Below, piece after piece: positions 5,101-5,809 of a stretch of 5,809 bases of DNA (positions are counted from its first letter, which is position 1; every line of letters starts with the position of its first letter). The notes beneath the pieces were generated by a model, which made no database searches, was not told where the DNA came from, and saw nothing but the letters and a program-made list of their open reading frames with translations. The stretch lies in the NCBI GenBank assembly GCA_002498205.1, contig DAGQ01000133.1, positions 11,285-17,093 on the forward strand, given 5' to 3'. The translations under genes were made by a program, and so were the position numbers. The DNA is from Euryarchaeota archaeon UBA596. Its GTDB lineage: Archaea > Thermoplasmatota > Poseidoniia > Poseidoniales > Poseidoniaceae.

Positions 5101-5809
5101 CATTTTGCCTAATTGGAACTCCTGAACCATGGTACAATGATTCTTGAGGGACATATTGTTTAGAAAATACATCACTCTCCCATTTTAATTCAAGCCCCGC
5201 CCATCCAAAGTTTTCAAAGAATTCTAATCTCAAATTATGATATCCGGGCTCTAAGTAAATAGTTCCTGACTCTTCCCTAATTGCGTGAGTACCTATATTC
5301 TCTACTATAACTTGATTATTTATCCAAAGTTTTGATCCGTCATCAGAATTAATGTAAAATGTATAATTACCAGCAATATCTATTCTAACATATCCTGTAT
5401 GTCTTGATGAAAATTCATCTGCAAATGAAGAACTTAAACCTGGCCAAGGTTGATTATTTGAATTAGAATAATTAATTATTGAATCTATACGTGTGAAATC
5501 AGGAACCCTACCGCTTAAATCAGGCATTCCACTAGTATTAACACCTAATCCCGCATTATCAAAGAATTCAGCCATTAAACCAGAATTAAATCCGTGAGTA
5601 GACATAGATCCACTTGGACCTAATCCAGAGGGAGCTGCTCCAGATTGTTGTAATACCACCTTATCAACAATCACGCCATCTTCCCTCATCCAAATATTAA
5701 ATGTATGTCTCCCTGGGTTTTGAATATCAAAAGTAATAACATTTCCTGCTGCTTCATCCTTCCATTCCCATGAAGAACCTGAAGAAATACCTACATCTCC
5801 ATAAGTTAA
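2114..5809 (-). CDS. Giant membrane-anchored surface protein: PA14, LamG-like and Ig-like modules, C-terminal TM; N-terminus outside window
   Basis: The frame stays open from its stop to the right edge (1231 residues seen). The ATG at 5689 is internal: the 40 codons before it continue the same fold, ending HTFNIWMREDGVIVDKVVL, a pattern typical of the end of a carbohydrate-binding-like beta-sandwich. In window numbering, residues 1-55 are this domain tail. Residues 77-223 are PA14 (GLMAEFFDN, YTFYINSDDGSKLWINN, GYHNLRLEFFENFGWAGLELKW). Residues 239-447 are a LamG/concanavalin-like fold (WWPLDEANGT, FTVSLWVKA, FSGLIDDVRVYD). Residues ~490-1060 hold about six Ig-like modules with D.AGN motifs and DTxxP linkers. 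Residues 1074-1094 are one membrane helix followed by KKR, so the C-terminus is probably cytoplasmic. Residues 1098-1200 are an acidic, Asn/Gln-rich tail, and ~1201-1227 form an aromatic motif. PA14 and LamG modules commonly bind glycans, which suggests an adhesin or polysaccharide-binding role. No catalytic domain is seen; one could lie in the missing part. Confidence 0.9.
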   Translation of the reverse strand, partial: LTYGDVGISSGSSWEWKDEAAGNVITFDIQNPGRHTFNIWMREDGVIVDKVVLQQSGAAPSGLGPSGSMSTHGFNSGLMAEFFDNAGLGVNTSGMPDLSGRVPDFTRIDSIINYSNSNNQPWPGLSSSFADEFSSRHTGYVRIDIAGNYTFYINSDDGSKLWINNQVIVENIGTHAIREESGTIYLEPGYHNLRLEFFENFGWAGLELKWESDVFSKQYVPQESLYHGSGVPIRQNDLVSWWPLDEANGTVISDLISGYDLDLNGANGTDWEMCRRAYCHNFDGIDDFAIYDLNSNEEWSGDFTVSLWVKASSLGQSDFSSIFAIDNSGGNNRSFQFMVDGNSPGNYQFYSDSRYDLGPVDDNSWVHLAATISGSNANTPSTSTLRLYYNGLLANTVSIDSLDANNFNLYKLGVNRAGNSYFSGLIDDVRVYDTSLGSGEVLAIYNNDQFPDNGGVIREAWLNFSHDPIEGQHIFQASIVDVHGLSNQTTAWLVHDHTNPEISTIDLPYSNLTNLTQLDLMFETSEFSFFMVNGVVEPWPGIQFLKSLDLLEGENEFMIKAIDRAGNWGELPLILTRDSVLPAISLFPLPSTPQNISEITLTGWVEHGSTACLGDLVFTNPIVGDVLADCDLRANLTSSDSQGWRFSVNYDISEFEDGELIFELNARDWAGNWNSVSVDLSLDTTSPSIEWIAPNNLENNFEHHLITISWDVDEISTQYLYHNNKLISEVDGFGFQELDLELTRTGTHEFCIFAIDQAQNFEESCIESYLSPDIYSTDVYAPWDETTINDREVSAEISSGPNQSVSWSRLYGNNWVVQQQETLFDEFTTISFNLDEGVNNLRVYVSTLDGYIIHELSVILDTEKPKLNTDVSLNNVVTSQEFIEITGDCEPGLLVNARLQNEFSEVECSLGGRYLLTLPLTGPEGEKEIFIFSVDEAGNEIEIILEIIYDTIPPLVSIDLVSGNCSEKPIPTIFDGNKLPDCNLNAIAIFSGDDIVEWNLIAYFEGLEEEKISGQGGGETFQAILEISENSYEGTWVFTAWAIDEAGNYYENSETFILVSEDYSGLQHATKIGSSLNIIFMLILFIMILSLIFFKKRENMLIEEFADSPSINPEMMFEASDLVLDELNNENNIEGSIDQNINGIIEDKNLELLVNPQENNLTDIDSIQQLLQSEETQTNLAESFAENNGVMLAAEGTIQGKTGWYYDRDRNLVYWNVDEDGNWKRIDTELN
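2123..2126 (-). promoter_or_regulatory. Shine-Dalgarno GGAG for the SprT-like gene
   Basis: GGAG lies 8 nt upstream of the SprT-like ATG, inside the last codons of the upstream gene. It supports the start at 2114 and independent or coupled re-initiation. The other coding starts visible in the window lack such a site. Confidence 0.5.

Noticed and set aside
1..5809. CRISPR array, insertion sequence, or prophage attachment site at the tRNA genes
   Set aside because: No spaced direct repeats, transposase or integrase frames, or duplicated tRNA 3' ends were seen; the tRNA flanks look undisturbed.

Overview
The window looks like low-GC planktonic archaeal DNA, probably euryarchaeal and of the Marine Group II (Poseidoniales/Thermoplasmatota) kind. 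Four points support this. There is a tiny archaeal/eukaryotic-type ribosomal protein eL41 gene. A tRNA-Trp gene carries an intron at the canonical archaeal position 37/38, and that intron holds a box C/D guide RNA. TATA-like boxes and oligo-T tracts sit where archaeal promoters and terminators are expected. A very large PA14/LamG/Ig-like surface protein is anchored by one membrane helix, with no sorting signal. The domain is well supported; the exact clade is inference.

Layout. Positions 1-926 (minus) hold the N-terminal part of a secreted subtilisin-like protease, cut by the left window edge. Positions 927-1020 are a divergent intergenic region with a palindromic TTATAA box placed correctly for the tRNA. 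Positions 1021-1539 (plus) form a compact translation-related cluster: tRNA-Arg(UCU), eL41 (35 codons) with a tandem T-tract terminator, then intron-containing tRNA-Trp(CCA). Positions 1545-2114 (minus) encode a SprT-like zinc metalloprotease facing the tRNA-Trp gene tail to tail with a 5-nt gap. Positions 2114-5809 (minus) encode a giant membrane-anchored surface protein whose N-terminus lies beyond the right edge. Its stop codon overlaps the SprT start as TAATG, so the two are probably co-transcribed.

How the parts work together. The tRNA-Trp intron reads as a complete C/D sRNA closed by a 9-bp terminal stem. Its D guide forms 10 bp with the anticodon region of its own pre-tRNA and, by the N+5 rule, selects C34 (wobble base of the CCA anticodon) for 2'-O-methylation. 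The duplex crosses the 5' splice junction and competes with the pairing needed for splicing, which suggests modification comes before splicing. The subtilase and the PA14/LamG protein are both exported, suggesting a particle-degrading or surface-attached lifestyle, but they are not adjacent and nothing here shows that they cooperate.
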